Shown here piece after piece: positions 39,864 to 41,924 of a stretch of 41,924 nt of DNA (positions within the stretch are counted from its first letter, which is position 1; every line of letters starts with the position of its first letter). A model generated the notes under the pieces. The model saw only the letters and a program-made list of their open reading frames with translations. It was not told where the DNA came from and ran no database searches. The DNA is from an uncultured Eubacteriales bacterium (GTDB lineage Bacteria > Bacillota > Clostridia > Christensenellales > Aristaeellaceae): positions 1 through 41,924 of the forward strand of contig CADASI010000005.1 of NCBI GenBank assembly GCA_902790525.1, given 5' to 3'. A program made the translations under genes and the position numbers.

Positions 39864-40517
39864 ATGTTCTACCCCTGCCTTGTCGTGGACCACGACGACA
39901 CCGTGGTCAACAGTACCGCGACGGTACACTACCCCTGCTTCGTGCAGTACTGCGGGGAGTACTTCCCCGGGTATCACTGCACGCTGGAGCACTACTTCGT
40001 GCAGAACTTCCATCCCGGCGTGGTGTCCTTTTTCCGGGACGAGGTGGGCATGGACGAGGCCCGGATGAAGCACGAGCAGGCCTACTGGAACGCCTACGTG
40101 CAGGATCACGTCCCCCAGGTCTACCCCGGCATGGCGGAGATCCTGTGGGAGCAGAAGCGCCGCGGCGGCAGGCTGTGCGTGATCTCCCACTCCTACTCGA
40201 AGAACATACTGCGGGACTATCGTGAAAACGGCCTGCCCGAGCCGGACATGGTGTTCGGCTGGGAGATGCCCGCCGAGCGTCGAAAGCCGAAGCCCGACGC
40301 GCTCTACGAGATCATGGACGCCTACGGCTATAAGCCCTCCGAGCTTCTGATGCTGGACGACTTAAAGCCCGGCTACGACATGGCCCGCGCCTGCGGCGTG
40401 CCCTTCGCCGCGGCGGGCTGGGCCAACGACATCCCCGAGATCGAGGGCTTCATGCGTCAAAACTGCGACCGGTACTTCAAGACCGTGGCGGAGCTCGCCG
40501 CGTACCTGTTTGACTGA
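39864..40517 (+). CDS. HAD-superfamily phosphatase
   Basis: A 217-residue HAD hydrolase. Motif I is VVDHDDTVVNS (nucleophile Asp9 and Asp11), motif II is CVISHSYSK, motif III is the lysine in RKPKPDALYE, and motif IV is LLMLDDLKPG. The first two acids are D-H-D rather than the more common D-x-D-G-T, but the pattern works. The cap lies between motif I and II. AGGAG lies eight bases before the ATG at 39864; upstream codons belong to the repeat. It is followed after 16 bases by the ATPase gene, suggesting linked roles. The substrate is unknown. Confidence 0.85.
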   Translation: MFYPCLVVDHDDTVVNSTATVHYPCFVQYCGEYFPGYHCTLEHYFVQNFHPGVVSFFRDEVGMDEARMKHEQAYWNAYVQDHVPQVYPGMAEILWEQKRRGGRLCVISHSYSKNILRDYRENGLPEPDMVFGWEMPAERRKPKPDALYEIMDAYGYKPSELLMLDDLKPGYDMARACGVPFAAAGWANDIPEIEGFMRQNCDRYFKTVAELAAYLFD

Positions 40518-40533
40518 AAGGGGCGTACGATTT

Positions 40534-41646
40534 TTGAAAAGAATCATCCGCATCGTGCTCACCGGCGGCCCGGCGGCGGGCAAGACCACCCTCATCAGCC
40601 GCATACTCAACGAATTCAAGCCGGAAAACGGCTGGCGGGTCATCACCATCCCGGAGACGGCCACGGAGCTGATCTCCGGCTTCGGCATACGGCCCTTCGG
40701 CGGCTGCATGTCCATGCTGGCGTTCCAGGACTTCGTGATCGCCGACCAGCTCCACAAAGAGCAGCTGGCGCTGAAGGCCGCCGAGGTGGTGGACGAGGAG
40801 AACATACTGATCATCTACGACCGGGCGGTGCTGGACGACAAGGCCTACATCACCGACGATCAGTTCGCCGAGGTGCTCTCCCGCTTCGACGGCCGCACGG
40901 AGGCCGACGTGCTCGCGGGCTACGACGCGGTGCTGCACCTGGTCACCTGCGCCAAGGGCGCGGAGTTCGCCTACAACCTGGGCAACGCCGCCCGCACGGA
41001 GAGCATCGAGTCGGCCCGGGAGATGGACGACCGCACCCTGCGCGCCTGGAGCGGCCACCGCAACCTGCGGGTGATCGACAACTCCGTGAACTTCGACGAC
41101 AAGATGCGCCGCGCCATCCGCGAGATCTACCGCATCGTGGGCGAGCCGGTGCCAATGATGAAGAAGCGCAAGTACCTGATCGAGATGCCCGACATCCCCC
41201 TGATCACCGAGCGCTACCGCGCCGTGCCGCTGTACATGATGCAGACCTACCTGCTGCCCACCCAGCCCGACGTGGAGCGCCGCATTCGCCAGCAGAAGAA
41301 CGGCGAGGACTACCTGTACTTCTACACCGAGAAGCACACCATGCCGGACGGCTCCAAGTGGGCCACCGAGCGGTCCATTTCCGAAAAGCATTACGTGCGC
41401 TACCTGATGGAGTGCGACAGCAGCATGCACAGCGTGCGCAAGGTGAAGCACCGCTTCATCCACGAGGGGCACCGCATCGAGATCGACGTCTACCCCTTCT
41501 CCGACGACCGGGCCGTGCTGTTCGCCTATTCCGACAACGAACCCGCCGCCCTGCCGCCCGAGGTGCACATCGTCCGGGAGGTCACCGGCGACCCCGCCTA
41601 CAAAAACCGCCAGCTCGCCCACACGCAGACGCTTCGGGAGGATTGA
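40534..41646 (+). CDS. TTD14-like AAA ATPase fused to a CYTH domain
   Basis: A 370-residue protein. Residues 1-185 are a P-loop nucleotide-binding domain with Walker A TGGPAAGKTT and ILIIYDRAVLDDKAY as the probable Walker B region. Residues from about 205 form a CYTH/triphosphate-tunnel domain with alternating charged strands (KRKYLIEM, ERRIRQQKNGEDYLYFYTEK, KVKHRFIHEGHRIEIDVYPF). This pair is as in the animal protein TTD14 (TRPL translocation defect 14), which binds GTP and phosphoinositides; bacterial members are common but unstudied. The start is taken as TTG at 40534, with AAAGGGG ten bases upstream and Lys-rich MKRIIRIVLTGG after it. Confidence 0.85.
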   Translation: MKRIIRIVLTGGPAAGKTTLISRILNEFKPENGWRVITIPETATELISGFGIRPFGGCMSMLAFQDFVIADQLHKEQLALKAAEVVDEENILIIYDRAVLDDKAYITDDQFAEVLSRFDGRTEADVLAGYDAVLHLVTCAKGAEFAYNLGNAARTESIESAREMDDRTLRAWSGHRNLRVIDNSVNFDDKMRRAIREIYRIVGEPVPMMKKRKYLIEMPDIPLITERYRAVPLYMMQTYLLPTQPDVERRIRQQKNGEDYLYFYTEKHTMPDGSKWATERSISEKHYVRYLMECDSSMHSVRKVKHRFIHEGHRIEIDVYPFSDDRAVLFAYSDNEPAALPPEVHIVREVTGDPAYKNRQLAHTQTLRED

Positions 41647-41654
41647 CGGGCAAC

Positions 41655-41692
41655 ACAAACGCCGCCGGATCGCGCGATCCGGCGGCGTTTGT
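41655..41692. terminator. Bidirectional terminator
   Basis: A 17-bp perfect stem (41655-41671 with 41676-41692) around GCGC lies between convergent genes, 9 bases after the TTD14-like stop. T-runs follow on the right (GTCTATGTTTTTT) and are weak on the left. Confidence 0.8.
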
Positions 41693-41701
41693 CTATGTTT
41701 T

Positions 41702-41924
41702 TTACGCCTCAGTAATGGCGACCGGGGCGGTGAACACCACGTCGGCCTTGTCGATGGTCACGGTCAGCAGGGCGGGCTCATCTTCATCTTCCGCGCGATA
41801 GTAGACCGTGTATTCCCCCGCGTTTACGGCGGTGGGGAGCTCCGGGGAGAAGCTCTCCCCGTCGAGGGAGTACAGGAAGCCCTCGCCCGACACCAGCGCC
41901 TGGGGTTCTCCGGTGTACACCAGA
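41702..41924 (-). CDS. C-terminus of a secreted protein with MBG-type Ig-like repeat (partial)
   Basis: The last 73 or so residues of a gene that enters from the right edge. YTGEPQALVSG, SLDGESFS and PTAVNAGEYTVYYRA then LLTVTIDKADVVFTAP are the pattern of MBG/YDG-type Ig-like repeats, which occur in tandem in large surface proteins. The protein ends just as a new repeat appears to begin (KADVVFTAPVAITEA then stop), with no LPXTG or membrane anchor, so it may be truncated. The start is outside the window. Confidence 0.8.
   Translation of the reverse strand, partial: LVYTGEPQALVSGEGFLYSLDGESFSPELPTAVNAGEYTVYYRAEDEDEPALLTVTIDKADVVFTAPVAITEA

Overview
The window looks like chromosome of a GC-rich member of the Bacillota (Clostridia type), probably an uncultured gut commensal. 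The evidence is the L21-Prp-L27 ribosomal cluster with the NLQLFA N-terminal extension that Prp removes, a class B sortase, a KdpD/KdpE pair with a Trk/Ktr transporter, DapH (acetylase-pathway lysine synthesis), BirA-BioY, and rRNA and housekeeping promoters of standard TTGACA-17-TATAAT form. I see no phage, plasmid or CRISPR block. The species call is inference.

Layout, left to right. The 5' end of a 16S rRNA gene leaves the window leftward, with its leader and promoter. Divergent to it is a single gene encoding a 4-alpha-glucanotransferase fused to a glycogen phosphorylase. A leftward operon follows (8183 to 4410): two nucleotidyltransferases flanking a DUF2148 Cys-rich protein, then a secreted Glu/Val-rich LRR and Ig-like protein. 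Next come leftward prs and a VanW-domain membrane protein. The rightward dapA-dapB-dapH operon carries a NifX-like protein at its end. A fucose-isomerase-family enzyme, a class B sortase and an 8-oxoguanine glycosylase follow, then rplU-prp-rpmA behind an L21-type leader, a Nudix hydrolase, a GNAT acetyltransferase and a DUF362 ferredoxin-type protein.

From 21741 to 28798 a sugar operon encodes a binding protein, a double ABC ATPase, a permease, a fucose/arabinose-isomerase-family enzyme and an FGGY kinase. It should import one sugar, isomerise it and phosphorylate the ketose; the substrate is not identifiable here. After a repeat cluster comes a leftward birA-bioY-endolysin block behind a good BirA operator. 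A rightward kdpD-kdpE-trkH/ktrB operon has no kdpFABC. After queH comes an amino-sugar block: a beta-helix acyltransferase-like protein, nagB with a deletion and frameshift, and glmM. A HAD phosphatase, a TTD14-like ATPase-CYTH protein and the C-terminus of a repeat-containing Ig-like protein end the window.

The least explained features are repeats. Three copies (20331, 27169, 39664) of a 115-180 bp element have microsatellite-like AATTAGG/AATTGGG arms in inverted orientation around a conserved hairpin core; all lie in the same orientation just upstream of a gene, and two supply the stop codon of the preceding gene. A second family (28805-28990 and 35801-35963) combines GGGCTGTCTCAAAACG-type ends with GC-rich TAGGGGCG palindromes, and supplies the last codons of queH. 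Other points of interest are the MalQ-GlgP fusion, the start codon of the endolysin buried in a hairpin, a possible 19-codon leader ORF overlapping vanW by ATGA, an AT-rich LRR module inside a GC-rich gene, and a window-wide tendency to use the rare Ile codon ATA before CTG, CAG or TTC.
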